A stretch of 64,000 nt of DNA from Microbacterium sp. BLY (GCF_017939615.1 NZ_JAGKSR010000001.1:2108001-2172000); one strand, 5' to 3'; numbered from the stretch's first letter, positions 45,087 to 58,223 are shown. Notes: a model not told the origin generated them from the letters alone. Numbers and translations: made by a program.

Positions 45087-45094
45087 CGAGGACC

Positions 45095-46033
45095 TCAGTC
45101 TTCGCGGAGGTCCTCGAACAGGGCGGTGGAGAGGTACCGCTCGCCGGTGTCCGGGATGATGACGACGATGGTCTTGCCGGCGTTCTCCGGACGTGCTGCC
45201 ACGGTCAGCGCGGCCGAGACGGCCGCGCCGGACGACATGCCGACGAGGAGTCCCTCCTTCGCCGCCAGCGCGCGGGCCGTGCGCAGCGAGTCCTCGAACT
45301 CGGCGGTGATGACCTCGTCGAGGACGTCGCGGTCGAGCACATCGGGCACGAAGTTCGGACCGATGCCCTGGATCTTGTGCGGTCCGGGGTGTCCTTCCGT
45401 GAGGACGGGGGAGTCCTTCGGCTCGACGGCGATGACCTGCACCCCGGGCTTGGCGGCCTTCAGGGCCTGGCCGGTGCCGGTGACGGTGCCCCCGGTGCCG
45501 ACGCCGGCGATGAAGATGTCGACGGCGCCATCGGTGTCGCGGAGGATCTCCTGCGCGGTCGTCTCGCGGTGGATCTGCGGGTTGGCGGGGTTTTCGAACT
45601 GACGGATCCATACGGCTCCGGGCGTCTCGTCGACGATGCGCTTGACCTCTTCGATCGCGCCCTTCATGCCCTTGGTGGGATCGGTGAGGACGATCTCCGC
45701 GCCGAAGGCCTTGAGCAGCACCCGACGTTCCTTCGACATCGACGCCGGCATGGTGAGGATGACGCGGTATCCGCGGGCGGCGCCGACCATCGCCAGTGCG
45801 ATGCCGGTGTTGCCGCTCGTGGACTCGACGATGGTGCCGCCGGGGGCGAGCGCACCGGCGGCCTCGGCCGCGTCGATCATGGCGATGCCGATGCGATCCT
45901 TCACGCTGGAAGCGGGGTTGTAGTACTCGAGCTTGGCGAGCACGGTGGCGCCGAGCCCCTCGGTCACGCGGTTGAGGCGGACGAGCGGGGTGTTCCCGAA
46001 AGCGGTGGTGATGTCGGGGTGGATGCCGGACAT
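45095..46033 (-). CDS. cysK: cysteine synthase A (O-acetylserine sulfhydrylase)
   Basis: A 312-residue PLP enzyme joining sulfide to O-acetylserine. The PLP lysine is K45 in [14 protein letters not shown]; phosphate-site loops are [13 protein letters not shown] and [26 protein letters not shown] is near the O-acetylserine site. With cysE it forms the cysteine-synthase pair. It is divergent from prmC (97 bases). Its sulfur role matches the sulfatase genes elsewhere in the window, though 28 kb apart. Confidence 0.95.
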   Translation of the reverse strand: MSGIHPDITTAFGNTPLVRLNRVTEGLGATVLAKLEYYNPASSVKDRIGIAMIDAAEAAGALAPGGTIVESTSGNTGIALAMVGAARGYRVILTMPASMSKERRVLLKAFGAEIVLTDPTKGMKGAIEEVKRIVDETPGAVWIRQFENPANPQIHRETTAQEILRDTDGAVDIFIAGVGTGGTVTGTGQALKAAKPGVQVIAVEPKDSPVLTEGHPGPHKIQGIGPNFVPDVLDRDVLDEVITAEFEDSLRTARALAAKEGLLVGMSSGAAVSAALTVAARPENAGKTIVVIIPDTGERYLSTALFEDLRED

Positions 46034-46118
46034 GGGGGAGCCTTCCTGTGCGGGTTCGCTGCCGTTCCAGCCTAGGCGAGGGCGGGGGGAGCGGGAGCAT
46101 TGTGACGGCGGCGCACTC

Positions 46119-46124
46119 TACGCT
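46119..46124 (+). promoter_or_regulatory. -10 box of prmC, probably leaderless
   Basis: TACGCT ends 6 bases before the prmC ATG at 46131. Transcription should begin at the start codon; a GGAG in the spacer is too close to matter if leaderless. Confidence 0.4.
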
Positions 46125-46130
46125 GGAGCA

Positions 46131-46991
46131 ATGCCCGACCTCTCTCTCGCTGCGGCCGTGCGCGCTGCCGCTCAGCGTCTCGCCGACGCAGGCGTCCCCG
46201 ATCCCCTCGTCGACGCCGAGCTGCTCGTCGGGCACGTGCGCGGGCAGCGGCGGGGAGAGGTCCAGGCGGCCCTCATCCGCGGTGAGCTCCTGTCCGCTGA
46301 CGATGCCGCCGTGCTGGACGGCCTCGTCGCGCGGCGGGCGGGCCGGGAGCCGCTGCAGCACCTGACCGGCACCGCACCGTTCCGTCATCGGGAGCTGCTG
46401 GTCGGGCCCGGGGTGTTCGTGCCCCGCCCCGAGACGGAGACGGTGGTGCAGTACGCGATCGATGCGCTGCTGGGCTCGGGGGAGCCCGCCCCCGTCGGGG
46501 TTGACCTCGGGACGGGCAGCGGAGCGATCGCGGTCGCGATGGCCACTGAGGTGCCGCACGCCCGCGTTTATGCGGCGGAGATCTCTCCGGAGGCGCACAC
46601 CTGGGCGCGCCGCAACGTCGCGGGCATCGACAACCTCACACTGGTTCTGTCGGATCTCGCGGACGCGTTCCCCGAACTCGACGGCACGGCCACCGTCGTG
46701 ATCTCGAACCCGCCCTACGTCCCCGATCAGGCCGTCCCACGCGACCCGGAGGTGCGGCTGTTCGATCCGGCACTCGCCCTCTACGGCGGCGAGGACGGCC
46801 TCGACGTCGTCCGCGTGCTCAGCACCCGTGCGCTGCGCCTGCTGCGCCCAGGAGGAACGCTCGTGATCGAGCACGGCGAGCTGCAGGGCGCTCCGATCCG
46901 GGAGCTCCTCGCGGCGGACGGGTGGAGAGCCGCAGCCACCCATCGTGATCTGACGTTGCGCGACCGTGCCACCACGGCCGTCCGCCCCTGA
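46131..46991 (+). CDS. prmC: release factor glutamine methyltransferase PrmC
   Basis: A 286-residue methyltransferase that modifies the GGQ glutamine of release factors. It has an N-terminal helical domain (about residues 1-80), AdoMet-binding [15 protein letters not shown] and the catalytic SNPPYVP (N193). This links it to prfA, from which it is separated here by an inserted block. It is followed by sua5 after 52 bases. Confidence 0.93.
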   Translation: MPDLSLAAAVRAAAQRLADAGVPDPLVDAELLVGHVRGQRRGEVQAALIRGELLSADDAAVLDGLVARRAGREPLQHLTGTAPFRHRELLVGPGVFVPRPETETVVQYAIDALLGSGEPAPVGVDLGTGSGAIAVAMATEVPHARVYAAEISPEAHTWARRNVAGIDNLTLVLSDLADAFPELDGTATVVISNPPYVPDQAVPRDPEVRLFDPALALYGGEDGLDVVRVLSTRALRLLRPGGTLVIEHGELQGAPIRELLAADGWRAAATHRDLTLRDRATTAVRP

Positions 46992-47028
46992 TCAGCGGAC
47001 GTCGAGCTCCTCCCGAACCCGCCCTGCG

Positions 47029-47034
47029 TAGAAT
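47029..47034 (+). promoter_or_regulatory. -10 box of the sua5 operon, probably leaderless
   Basis: TAGAAT lies 9 bases before the ATG at 47044. No Shine-Dalgarno follows, so the transcript likely starts at the ATG. Confidence 0.55.
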
Positions 47035-47043
47035 CGAACCGTC

Positions 47044-47739
47044 ATGTCCCCCATCTTCGACTGCAGCGACGAGGCGCAGCTGCTCGCCGGGATGCGCAAC
47101 GCGCGCCAGGCGATCGGCCGCGGCGACCTCATCGTCATCCCCACCGACACCGTCTACGGCGTCGCCGCCGACGCATTCTCCCCGGCGGCCGTGCAGCGCC
47201 TGCTCGACGCGAAGGGTCGCGGCCGCGACCAGCCGCCGCCCGTCCTCATCGGCACGAAGGAGACCCTCACGGCTCTCGCGGAGTCCGTGCCCGAGCCGGT
47301 CCAGCGACTCGTCGACGCCTTCTGGCCCGGCGGGCTCACGATCGTGCTGCCCGCGCAGCCCTCGCTCGTCTGGGACCTGGGGGAGACCCAGGGCACCCTC
47401 GCGGTCCGGATGCCGGAGGGGCGCGTGGTGCTCGAGCTGCTGGCTGAGACGGGACCGCTCGCGGTGTCCAGCGCCAACCTCACCGGCAAGGCGGCGGCGA
47501 TCTCGGCCCTGGATGCCGAGAAGATGCTCGGCGACAGCGTCGCGGTGTATCTCGACGACGGCATGAGCCGGAACGGCGTCGCGTCGACGATCATCGACGC
47601 CACGTCGCTCGTGCGCCGGGGCCCCGACGGCGACGCCGGCGTCGTCCGCATCCTCCGGCACGGCGTCGTGACCAGGGAGCAGCTGCACGACGTGCTCGGC
47701 GACCTGCTCGAACCGGAGCAGCAGGACGGGGATTCGTGA
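47044..47739 (+). CDS. L-threonylcarbamoyladenylate synthase (Sua5/YrdC)
   Basis: A 231-residue enzyme that makes threonylcarbamoyl-AMP from threonine, bicarbonate and ATP for the t6A base at tRNA position 37. The family pattern IVIPTDTVYGVAADAF opens it, with KGRGRDQPPPVLIG, FWPGGLTIVLP, TLAVRMPEG and LAVSSANLTGK. It lacks the C-terminal Sua5 domain, so it is YrdC-like in length. Its stop overlaps the next start (GTGA). Confidence 0.93.
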   Translation: MSPIFDCSDEAQLLAGMRNARQAIGRGDLIVIPTDTVYGVAADAFSPAAVQRLLDAKGRGRDQPPPVLIGTKETLTALAESVPEPVQRLVDAFWPGGLTIVLPAQPSLVWDLGETQGTLAVRMPEGRVVLELLAETGPLAVSSANLTGKAAAISALDAEKMLGDSVAVYLDDGMSRNGVASTIIDATSLVRRGPDGDAGVVRILRHGVVTREQLHDVLGDLLEPEQQDGDS

Positions 47740-48908
47740 AGCAGTATCTCTTCACGATCATCGTCACCGCCGCGATCACCTTCGTGCTGACGTGGGCGGT
47801 GTGGCGGCTGAGTCTCCGCTACAAGCTGTACCCCGGCATCCGGGAGCGCGACGTGCACACGACGCCCACGCCCCGCCTCGGTGGCGTCGCGATCTTCCTC
47901 GGTATCGTCGCCGCCTTCGCCGTGTCCGCCACGAACCCGTTCTTCCAGAGCATCTGGACGCCACCGCAGACCATGTGGTCGATCCTGGCGGCGGCGCTGC
48001 TGATCGCCGTCATCGGCGTTCTCGACGATCTCTGGGACATCGACTGGATGATCAAGCTCGGAGCGCAGTTCCTCGCCGCGGGCATCATCACCGTGGGCGG
48101 GGGCCTGCAGATCCTCTCGCTGCCGTTCGGTGACCTGATCGTCGTGTCGAGCTGGCTCAGCATCACGATCACGATGTTCGCGATCGTCATCGTCATGAAC
48201 GCCGTGAACTTCATCGACGGGCTGGACGGACTCGTCGCCGGCGTCTGCCTGATCTCCAACGGCGTCTTCTTCGCCTACTCCTACATCTTCACGCGCGACT
48301 CCGGCGCGTCCAGCTACTTCAACCTCTCGACATTCCTGGCCGCTGTCCTCATCGGCGCCTGCCTCGGCTTCCTCCCGTTGAACTGGAGCCCGGCGAAACT
48401 GTTCATGGGCGACTCCGGCGCGCTGGTGATCGGTCTGCTCATGGCGACGTCCGCGATCGCGATCACCGGCCAGATGGATCCCTCCGCCCTCGACCCCGAG
48501 CGCCTGGGGCGGTCACAGTTGGTCGGTGCGTTCCTGCCGATCCTGCTGCCGCTGCTCGTCGTGCTCCTGCCGCTGCTCGACTTCGGGCTCGCGGTGCTGC
48601 GTCGGATGAGCGCGGGACGCTCGCCCTTCTCGCCCGACCGCAAGCACCTGCACCACCGCATGCTCGACCTCGGGCACCGCGACCGGGACGCCGTCCTCAT
48701 CTTCTACGCCTGGACCGCCGTCATCTCGCTCGCGGTCCTCCTGATGTACGTCGGAGCCCGCGAGGACTGGCCCGGCCAGTACCTTCCCGGCGTCGCCTTC
48801 GGCGTCGTCGGCATCGCCGCCTGCCTCGTCATCACCCTGAGCCCCACCCGCCGACGCAAGACCGCCGCGGGCGCCCCGCCCGACCCGATCCCGATGGAGC
48901 CCCGATGA
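47736..48908 (+). CDS. undecaprenyl-phosphate glycosyl-1-phosphate transferase (WecA/TagO-like)
   Basis: A 390-residue membrane enzyme of the MraY/WecA family with about 11 helices. Motifs are DVHTTPTPRLGG, VIGVLDDLWDID (metal-binding Asp pair), NAVNFIDGLDGLVAG, NWSPAKLFMGDSGA and RKHLHHRMLDLGH. It moves a GlcNAc-1-phosphate-type sugar to a polyprenyl phosphate, starting teichoic acid or other envelope glycan synthesis. GTG start 47736 overlaps the sua5 stop; its stop overlaps the next start (ATGA). Confidence 0.9.
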   Translation: MKQYLFTIIVTAAITFVLTWAVWRLSLRYKLYPGIRERDVHTTPTPRLGGVAIFLGIVAAFAVSATNPFFQSIWTPPQTMWSILAAALLIAVIGVLDDLWDIDWMIKLGAQFLAAGIITVGGGLQILSLPFGDLIVVSSWLSITITMFAIVIVMNAVNFIDGLDGLVAGVCLISNGVFFAYSYIFTRDSGASSYFNLSTFLAAVLIGACLGFLPLNWSPAKLFMGDSGALVIGLLMATSAIAITGQMDPSALDPERLGRSQLVGAFLPILLPLLVVLLPLLDFGLAVLRRMSAGRSPFSPDRKHLHHRMLDLGHRDRDAVLIFYAWTAVISLAVLLMYVGAREDWPGQYLPGVAFGVVGIAACLVITLSPTRRRKTAAGAPPDPIPMEPR

Positions 48909-49423
48909 GCCCGAGCCCCGTTTCCAGCACCCCGATCCTGCGCCGCACTCTCGTCTGGTCGGCCGTGGCCACCGTCGTGCTGGCCCTCCTGGCGGGAGGG
49001 ATCGGCTTCGCCGTCGCGCAGGGGGAGGGTCTGATCAGCGGTCTCCTCGGCGTGCTGCTGGCCGCCCTCTTCCTCGGGATCACCGGCCTCAGCATCCTGA
49101 TCGCGAACCGCTGGTACGGCGACCCGCTCTACGTGCAGCTGTTCTTCGCGATCGTGCTCGGCGGCTGGCTGCTCAAGCTCGGCGTGTTCGTCGTCGTGAT
49201 GATCCTCCTCTCCGGTCAGCCGTGGATCGAGCCGATGGTGTTCTTCCTCTCCATCGTCGCCGGCGTCCTCATGTCGCTCGTCATCGATGTCGTCGTGCTG
49301 ACGCAGATGCGCCTGCCGGCAGTCAGCGACACCACGCTGCCCACCGAGGTGCCGGAGGACCGCGCTCCCGGGGCCGCGAACGGCACCGCGGACGGCCCGG
49401 CGGATGCCGCCCCGCGGTCTTAG
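48905..49423 (+). CDS. AtpI-like small membrane protein at the head of the ATP synthase genes
   Basis: A 172-residue protein with four helices (LVWSAVATVVLALLAGGIGFAV, GLLGVLLAALFLGITGLSIL, FFAIVLGGWLLKLGVFVVVMIL, FFLSIVAGVLMSLVIDVVVL) and a Pro/Ala-rich cytosolic tail. Its position and helix layout match AtpI-like genes, thought to aid c-ring assembly or Mg2+ uptake. Start 48905 overlaps the transferase stop (ATGA). Confidence 0.75.
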   Translation: MSPSPVSSTPILRRTLVWSAVATVVLALLAGGIGFAVAQGEGLISGLLGVLLAALFLGITGLSILIANRWYGDPLYVQLFFAIVLGGWLLKLGVFVVVMILLSGQPWIEPMVFFLSIVAGVLMSLVIDVVVLTQMRLPAVSDTTLPTEVPEDRAPGAANGTADGPADAAPRS

Positions 49424-49439
49424 GGCACCCTTGGATTCT

Positions 49440-49445
49440 GATAGT
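49440..49445 (+). promoter_or_regulatory. -10-like box at the start of atpB
   Basis: GATAGT lies 8 bases before the GTG at 49454. GAGGA abuts that GTG, too close to be a normal ribosome site, which suits a leaderless transcript opening the ATP synthase operon. Confidence 0.35.
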
Positions 49446-49453
49446 GTTGAGGA

Positions 49454-50636
<1,183 letters not shown>

Positions 50637-50663
50637 TCCCCACCGACTTCTGAAGGAGACAGG

Positions 50664-51242
50664 ATGCTGAACGCTCTTGTCACGAACCTCGCGGCTGAGG
50701 GTGAGGCGGCGAACAACCCGCTGATCCCCGCGTGGTACGACATCATCTGGTCGGGCTTCTGGTTCCTCATCATCCTCATCGTCGTGTGGAAGGTCGCCCT
50801 TCCCCGTCTGACGAAGATGCTCGACGAGCGGTCCGCCGCCATCGAGGGCAACATCGCCAAGGCCGATGAGGCGCAGAAGCAGGCGGAAGCGGCTCTCGAG
50901 GAGTACACCCGCCAGCTCGCCGAGGCGCGCACCGAGGCCGGGGAGATCCGTGAGGCCGCCCGTGAGGACGGCAAGAAGATCATCGCCGAGGCGAAGGAGA
51001 CCGCGGCCAGCGAGGCCGCGCGTCTGACCGCCACCGCGCACACGCAGATCGAGGCCGAGCGCCAGACGGCTCTCGTCTCCCTGCGCAGCGAGGTCGGCTC
51101 GCTCGCTCTCGACCTCGCCGGCGGCGTGGTCGGCGAGACGCTCTCCGACGACGCTCGCGCGGCCGCCGTGGTCGACCGCTTCCTCGCCGATCTCGAAGCA
51201 TCCGACCTTCGACAGGCTCAGGTACCGGGCGGGCAGTCGTAA
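50664..51242 (+). CDS. atpF: ATP synthase Fo subunit b
   Basis: A 192-residue stator. It has one N-terminal helix (DIIWSGFWFLIILIVVWKVA) and a long charged coiled coil (MLDERSAAIEGNIAKADEAQKQAEAA onward). ATG 50664 has GAAGGAG about 7 bases upstream. Its stop overlaps the atpH start (TAATG). Confidence 0.95.
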   Translation: MLNALVTNLAAEGEAANNPLIPAWYDIIWSGFWFLIILIVVWKVALPRLTKMLDERSAAIEGNIAKADEAQKQAEAALEEYTRQLAEARTEAGEIREAAREDGKKIIAEAKETAASEAARLTATAHTQIEAERQTALVSLRSEVGSLALDLAGGVVGETLSDDARAAAVVDRFLADLEASDLRQAQVPGGQS

Positions 51243-52033
51243 TGGGCAGCGCGACCGCTCAGGCACTCGCGGCATCCACTCAGACGCTTGCCGCAGCGAA
51301 GGACGTCACCCTCGAGACCGCGCGCGAGCTGTTCGCGGCCGCGCGGGCCGTGGGCGAATCGTCTCAGCTGAGCGGCGCGCTGGCTGACCCCTCGGCTCCG
51401 ACCTCGGCCCGGCAGAACGTCGTGTCCGCCGTGTTCGGCCAGTATGGCTCCGCAGCGCAGGACGTCCTGCGCACCGCGGTCGCAGAACGCTGGTCGAACG
51501 CGTCCGAGCTGATCGACGGTCTCGAGGAGCTCGCGATCCGGGCGGCGACCATCGCCGAGCCGGGCGCGGACATCGAGGGAGAGCTCTTCGGCTTCTCGCG
51601 GGTGATCGCGGCGAACCCGGAGCTCGAGCTCGCTCTCGGCAGCCGGCTCGGGGGAGAGGACGCGAAGGCCGCCCTGGTCGAGCGCCTCCTCGTCGATGCC
51701 TCTGCCAGCGCTCCGACCGCCCTCATCGTCACGTCCCTCGTGCGTCAGCCGCGCGAGCGCCGGGTGCGGCAGCTGCTGAGCCGGGCGATGCGTATCGTCT
51801 CGAGCCAGCGCGGCCGCCTCGTTGCCACGGTGCACACGGCGACCGAGCTCAGCGACGCGCAGCGCACGCGACTCGGCCAGACGCTCTCGCAGCGATACGG
51901 CGGCCAGGTGTCCCTCAACGTCGTCATCGACCCCAGCGTCGTCGGAGGCCTGCGTGTGCAGATCGCCGATGACGTGATCGACGGCAGCATCTCCGCACGA
52001 CTCGCCGACCTTCGCCAGAAGCTCGCGGGCTAA
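51242..52033 (+). CDS. atpH: ATP synthase F1 subunit delta
   Basis: A 263-residue stator subunit joining b to the top of F1. It is longer than E. coli delta (177) because of an N-terminal extension, as in many actinobacteria. The C-terminus has [31 protein letters not shown] and [23 protein letters not shown] 51242 overlaps the atpF stop. Next is atpA after 47 bases. Confidence 0.93.
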   Translation: MGSATAQALAASTQTLAAAKDVTLETARELFAAARAVGESSQLSGALADPSAPTSARQNVVSAVFGQYGSAAQDVLRTAVAERWSNASELIDGLEELAIRAATIAEPGADIEGELFGFSRVIAANPELELALGSRLGGEDAKAALVERLLVDASASAPTALIVTSLVRQPRERRVRQLLSRAMRIVSSQRGRLVATVHTATELSDAQRTRLGQTLSQRYGGQVSLNVVIDPSVVGGLRVQIADDVIDGSISARLADLRQKLAG

Positions 52034-52080
52034 CACGACTTCGCGCGGGGAACCGCGCACCCAGATACAAAGGGAAGACA

Positions 52081-53721
52081 ATGGCAGAACTATCGATCAG
52101 CCCCGACGTCATCCGTGACGCGCTGAAGGATTTCGCCGCCGCGTACGAGCCCACCGGGGCCGCGGCGACCGAGGTCGGCACCGTCATCGACGCCGCCGAC
52201 GGCATCGCTCACGTCGAGGGACTTCCCGGCGTCATGGCGAACGAGCTCGTGACCTTCGCCGACGGCACCAAGGGTCTCGCGCTGAACCTCGACGAGCACG
52301 AGATCGGCGTCGTCGTCCTCGGCGACTTCACCGGCATCGAGGCCGGTCAGGAAGTCACCCGCACGGGTGAGGTCCTCTCCGTCCCGGTCGGTGACGGCTA
52401 CCTCGGCCGCGTCGTCGACCCGCTCGGCAACCCGATCGACGGCCTCGGCGCGATCGCGACCGAGGGCGTCCGCGAGCTCGAGCTCCAGGCCCCCGGCGTC
52501 ATGCAGCGCAAGTCGGTCCACGAGCCGATGCAGACCGGTATCAAGGCCATCGACGCGATGATCCCGGTCGGTCGCGGCCAGCGCCAGCTCATCATCGGCG
52601 ACCGCCAGACCGGTAAGACGGCCATCGCGATCGACACGATCATCAACCAGAAGGCCAACTGGGAGTCCGGCGACGTCAACAAGCAGGTCCGCTGCATCTA
52701 CGTCGCCATCGGTCAGAAGGGCTCGACCATCGCTTCGGTGAAGGGCGCGCTCGAGGAGGCCGGCGCTCTGGAGTACACCACCATCGTGGCGGCTCCGGCG
52801 TCCGACCCCGCCGGCTTCAAGTACCTCGCTCCGTACACCGGTTCGGCCATCGGTCAGCACTGGATGTACGGCGGCAAGCACGTCCTCATCATCTTCGACG
52901 ACCTGTCGAAGCAGGCTGAGGCCTATCGCGCCGTCTCCCTGCTGCTCCGCCGCCCGCCGGGCCGCGAGGCCTACCCGGGCGACGTCTTCTACCTGCACTC
53001 GCGTCTGCTCGAGCGGTGCGCGAAGCTGTCCGACGAGCTCGGCGCCGGGTCGATGACGGGTCTCCCGATCATCGAGACCAAGGCGAACGACGTCTCGGCG
53101 TACATCCCGACCAACGTGATCTCGATCACCGACGGCCAGATCTTCCTGCAGTCCGACCTCTTCAACGCCAACCAGCGTCCCGCGGTCGACGTGGGTATCT
53201 CGGTGTCGCGTGTCGGTGGTGACGCCCAGGTGAAGTCGATCAAGAAGGTCTCCGGAACGCTGAAGCTGGAGCTGGCGCAGTACCGCTCGCTCGAGGCGTT
53301 CGCGATGTTCGCGTCGGACCTCGACGCCGCGTCGCGTCGTCAGCTGTCCCGCGGTGCCCGTCTGACCGAGCTGCTCAAGCAGCCGCAGTACTCGCCGTAC
53401 CCGGTGGAGGAGCAGGTCGTCTCGATCTGGGCCGGCACCAACGGTAAGCTCGACTCGATCGAGGTCGAGGACGTGCTGCGCTTCGAGCGCGAGCTGCTCG
53501 ACTACCTGCGTCGCAACACGAAGGTCCTCGACACCCTGCGTGAGACGAACGTCCTGGACGACGCCACCGTCGCCGAGCTCGACAAGCAGACCGACAACTT
53601 CCTCCTGGAGTTCCAGGGCGGCAAGGGCCACGCCATCGGCGCCCCTGGTCACGAGGAGCACGCTGCGGCCGAGGCCGAGGACGTCAACCAGGAGAAGATC
53701 GTCAAGGGTCGTCGCGCGTAA
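52081..53721 (+). CDS. atpA: ATP synthase F1 subunit alpha
   Basis: A 546-residue non-catalytic nucleotide-binding subunit. Walker A is GDRQTGKT at residues 173-180; [41 protein letters not shown] and the C-terminal arginine-finger region ([11 protein letters not shown]) are intact. SD AAGGGAAG precedes the ATG. Part of the a-c-b-delta-alpha-gamma-beta-epsilon operon. Confidence 0.97.
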   Translation: MAELSISPDVIRDALKDFAAAYEPTGAAATEVGTVIDAADGIAHVEGLPGVMANELVTFADGTKGLALNLDEHEIGVVVLGDFTGIEAGQEVTRTGEVLSVPVGDGYLGRVVDPLGNPIDGLGAIATEGVRELELQAPGVMQRKSVHEPMQTGIKAIDAMIPVGRGQRQLIIGDRQTGKTAIAIDTIINQKANWESGDVNKQVRCIYVAIGQKGSTIASVKGALEEAGALEYTTIVAAPASDPAGFKYLAPYTGSAIGQHWMYGGKHVLIIFDDLSKQAEAYRAVSLLLRRPPGREAYPGDVFYLHSRLLERCAKLSDELGAGSMTGLPIIETKANDVSAYIPTNVISITDGQIFLQSDLFNANQRPAVDVGISVSRVGGDAQVKSIKKVSGTLKLELAQYRSLEAFAMFASDLDAASRRQLSRGARLTELLKQPQYSPYPVEEQVVSIWAGTNGKLDSIEVEDVLRFERELLDYLRRNTKVLDTLRETNVLDDATVAELDKQTDNFLLEFQGGKGHAIGAPGHEEHAAAEAEDVNQEKIVKGRRA

Positions 53722-53740
53722 TCGCGTGAGGTACTGATTC

Positions 53741-56118
<2,378 letters not shown>

Positions 56119-56120
56119 CC

Positions 56121-56381
56121 ATGGCGCTGCACGTCAGCCTCGTCTCCGCCGACGCGGAGGTCTGGACGGGAGAGGCGAGCCTCGTGGTCGCCAAGACCGT
56201 CGAGGGCGAGATCGGCTTCATGTCCGGTCACGAGCCGGTGCTGGCCATCCTCGCCGAGGGCCAGGTCCGGATCACCCAGACGGATGGCGCCAAGGTGCTG
56301 GCGAACGCGCAGGACGGATTCCTCTCCATGGAGGGCGACGTCCTGACGATCGTGGCCGGCAACGCGGCACTCATCTCCTGA
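56121..56381 (+). CDS. atpC: ATP synthase F1 subunit epsilon, short form
   Basis: An 86-residue subunit consisting of the beta-sandwich domain only (MALHVSLVSADAEVWTGEAS...GEIGFMSGHEPVLAILAEG). E. coli epsilon is about 138 residues and ends in two helices that inhibit ATP hydrolysis; these are absent. The stop is well defined and the operon terminator follows, so this is the true length, not a truncation at the window edge. Confidence 0.94.
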   Translation: MALHVSLVSADAEVWTGEASLVVAKTVEGEIGFMSGHEPVLAILAEGQVRITQTDGAKVLANAQDGFLSMEGDVLTIVAGNAALIS

Positions 56382-56394
56382 CAGTCCTGTACAT

Positions 56395-56447
56395 CGCGTC
56401 CGCCTCGACACCTTTCCCGGGTGTCGAGGCGGACGCGTCTCTTTTCC
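56395..56447 (+). terminator. rho-independent terminator of the ATP synthase operon
   Basis: An 18-bp perfect stem (CGCGTCCGCCTCGACACC at 56395-56412; complement at 56420-56437), a 7-base loop, then TCTCTTTT. This is the strongest terminator in the window. The yaaA ATG follows about 11 bases after the T-tract. Confidence 0.92.
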
Positions 56448-56457
56448 CCGAGGTGTC

Positions 56458-57204
56458 ATGAAGATCCTGCTCCCGCCCTCCGAGACGAAACGTGAAGGGG
56501 GAGGCGGCGCACCGTTGGACGTGTCCGTGCTGGCGCTCCCGGAGCTGGCCCCGCAGCGGAACGCGGTCGTCGACGCGCTCGTCGCTCTCGCCGAGGACGA
56601 GCAGACCGCGCGTCGCGTGCTGAAGCTGAGCGCGCGCCAGCTCGGTGACATCGCCCACAACCGCGCGCTGCGCATCGCCCCCACGCTGCCGGCGGTCGAC
56701 CGCTACACGGGCGTGCTGTTCGACGCCCTCGACGCGGGGTCGCTGTCGGCGGCCTCCCGGCGTTGGCTGCATGCGCACGTGTGGATCCACAGTGCGCCCT
56801 TCGGTCCCGTCGCGGCGCTCGACCCTCTGCCGACCTACCGGCTCGCCGCCGGCACGGCGGTCCCGGGACTGCCCCCGCTCCGTCGGCACTGGGCCGCGCC
56901 GACGGCGGCGGCCCTCACAGCCGCGGCGCCGCCCTTCGTGCTCGACTTGCGCAGCGAGGCGTACGCGGCTCTCGGCCCCGTGCCGGCGGACCTGCCGTCG
57001 GCGTATGTGCGGGTCGTGACGACGCAGGGCCGGGCTCTCAATCACTTCAACAAGAAGTCCAAGGGACTGCTCGTGCGCGCGCTGGCGGAGGACCGTCCGC
57101 GCATCGGTTCTCTCGCCGCCCTGCGCCGGTGGGGGCAGGCCCGCGGCCTCGTGCTGCGAGACGCCGCGGTGAGCGGCGAGGTCGAGCTCGTCGTCGCCGA
57201 CTGA
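56458..57204 (+). CDS. YaaA/DUF328-family protein (UPF0246)
   Basis: A 248-residue cytosolic protein with the family marks MKILLPPSETKREGGGG, RYTGVLFDALDA, LDLRSEAYAALGPVP and the basic NHFNKKSKGLLVRAL near the C-terminus. In E. coli YaaA lowers iron and protects against peroxide; the actinobacterial copy is inferred to act likewise. It starts just after the ATP synthase terminator, so it may be read through or have a promoter within the terminator region. Confidence 0.85.
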   Translation: MKILLPPSETKREGGGGAPLDVSVLALPELAPQRNAVVDALVALAEDEQTARRVLKLSARQLGDIAHNRALRIAPTLPAVDRYTGVLFDALDAGSLSAASRRWLHAHVWIHSAPFGPVAALDPLPTYRLAAGTAVPGLPPLRRHWAAPTAAALTAAAPPFVLDLRSEAYAALGPVPADLPSAYVRVVTTQGRALNHFNKKSKGLLVRALAEDRPRIGSLAALRRWGQARGLVLRDAAVSGEVELVVAD

Positions 57205-57238
57205 CCACGTCCCGGTGGCGAATCGCCCGGGGCGGTCG

Positions 57239-57267
57239 TTGCCCGCTTCTGGGCGCACCGCTACCAT
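57239..57267 (+). promoter_or_regulatory. sigma-70-type promoter of the DUF5684-like gene
   Basis: TTGCCC at 57239-57244 and TACCAT at 57262-57267 with a 17-base spacer. The leader downstream can fold GGGGAG/CTCCCC (57282-57287 / 57313-57318) around a TCTCGT/ACGAGA stem. Confidence 0.6.
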
Positions 57268-57330
57268 GTGCAATGCGAGGCGGGGAGTCTCGTGGTGGGG
57301 GACGAGAGTCGTCTCCCCTGACCAGAGAAT

Positions 57331-58134
57331 GTGAGCCTCATGGGTTACGACGACTATTCCGGGGCAGGCTATCTCGGCCTGCTCTTCGCCTACTTCTTCG
57401 TCATCCTTCTGATCGCGGTCGCCGGGTACGTCCTGTCGTCGCTCTTCTACATGAAGATCTTCCAGAAGGCCGGAGTCCAGGGCAACTGGCGTGCCTGGGT
57501 GCCTGTGTACAACTCCATGATCTTCTTCAAGCTCGGCGACCTCAGCCCGTGGCTGGTGCTCTACGGCATCGCCGGAGCGGCGCTGCTCAGCTGGATCGGG
57601 ATCGGCTTCGTGTTCTCGATCGCTCTCGCGGTGTTCTCCGTGATCGCCGCGTGGCGCGTGGGACTCAAGCTCCAGAAGGACGCCGTGTGGGTCGTCCTCT
57701 ACGTGTTCCTGTCCATCGTGTGGCTCGGTATCAACGCGTTCGACAAGTCGCGCTGGAACCCGAACATCCAGCCGGCCTCCTGGGCGGGCAACGGGTTCCT
57801 CGGTGACCGCACGGTGTGGGACGGCATCCCCGTCCAGCCGTCGGCCGTCGCTCCGCAGCAGGGCTACGGTGCGCCGCAGGGCTATGGCGCCCCGCAGCAG
57901 GGCTACGCGCCCCCCACGCAGGCCTACACGCCGCCGACCGCTCCGGGCTACGCACCGCCCGCCGCTCCCGCGGCCCCGGCGACGGGTGCCCCGATTCCTC
58001 CGGTGCCCCCGACCACGCCGCCGGCACCGCCGGCTGCTCCGCCGACGACGCCTCCGGCACCGCCGGCAGCGCCCCCGGCCGCCCCGCCCGCACCGCCGAC
58101 CACCCCGAACGATCCCACGCAGCCGCCTGCGTGA
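57331..58134 (+). CDS. DUF5684-like membrane protein with Pro-rich tail
   Basis: A 267-residue protein. After MGYDDYSGAGYLGLLF come four helices up to about residue 135 (YFFVILLIAVAGYVLSSLFY, IAGAALLSWIGIGFVFSIALAV and VVLYVFLSIVWLGINAF), with KAGVQGNWRAWVPVYNSM, a DUF5684-like segment also seen in signal-peptidase-associated membrane proteins. The last ~105 residues repeat QGYGAP units, then Pro/Ala blocks. Start: GTG 57331, with ATG 57340 possible. A strong terminator follows. Confidence 0.7.
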   Translation: MSLMGYDDYSGAGYLGLLFAYFFVILLIAVAGYVLSSLFYMKIFQKAGVQGNWRAWVPVYNSMIFFKLGDLSPWLVLYGIAGAALLSWIGIGFVFSIALAVFSVIAAWRVGLKLQKDAVWVVLYVFLSIVWLGINAFDKSRWNPNIQPASWAGNGFLGDRTVWDGIPVQPSAVAPQQGYGAPQGYGAPQQGYAPPTQAYTPPTAPGYAPPAAPAAPATGAPIPPVPPTTPPAPPAAPPTTPPAPPAAPPAAPPAPPTTPNDPTQPPA

Positions 58135-58144
58135 CGAGGGGAGG

Positions 58145-58174
58145 AGAACCCCCGGTCCTCGGACCGGGGGTTCT
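58145..58174 (+). terminator. hairpin terminator after the DUF5684-like gene
   Basis: A perfect 14-bp inverted repeat (AGAACCCCCGGTCC at 58145-58158; complement 58161-58174) with a TC tip. It is 10 bases past the stop. The T-tract is short (TTCTT). Confidence 0.8.
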
Positions 58175-58223
58175 TCGCGTCGATGGCACCGACGGGTCCC
58201 GCTGTGCCGCTAACGTGGAGGAC

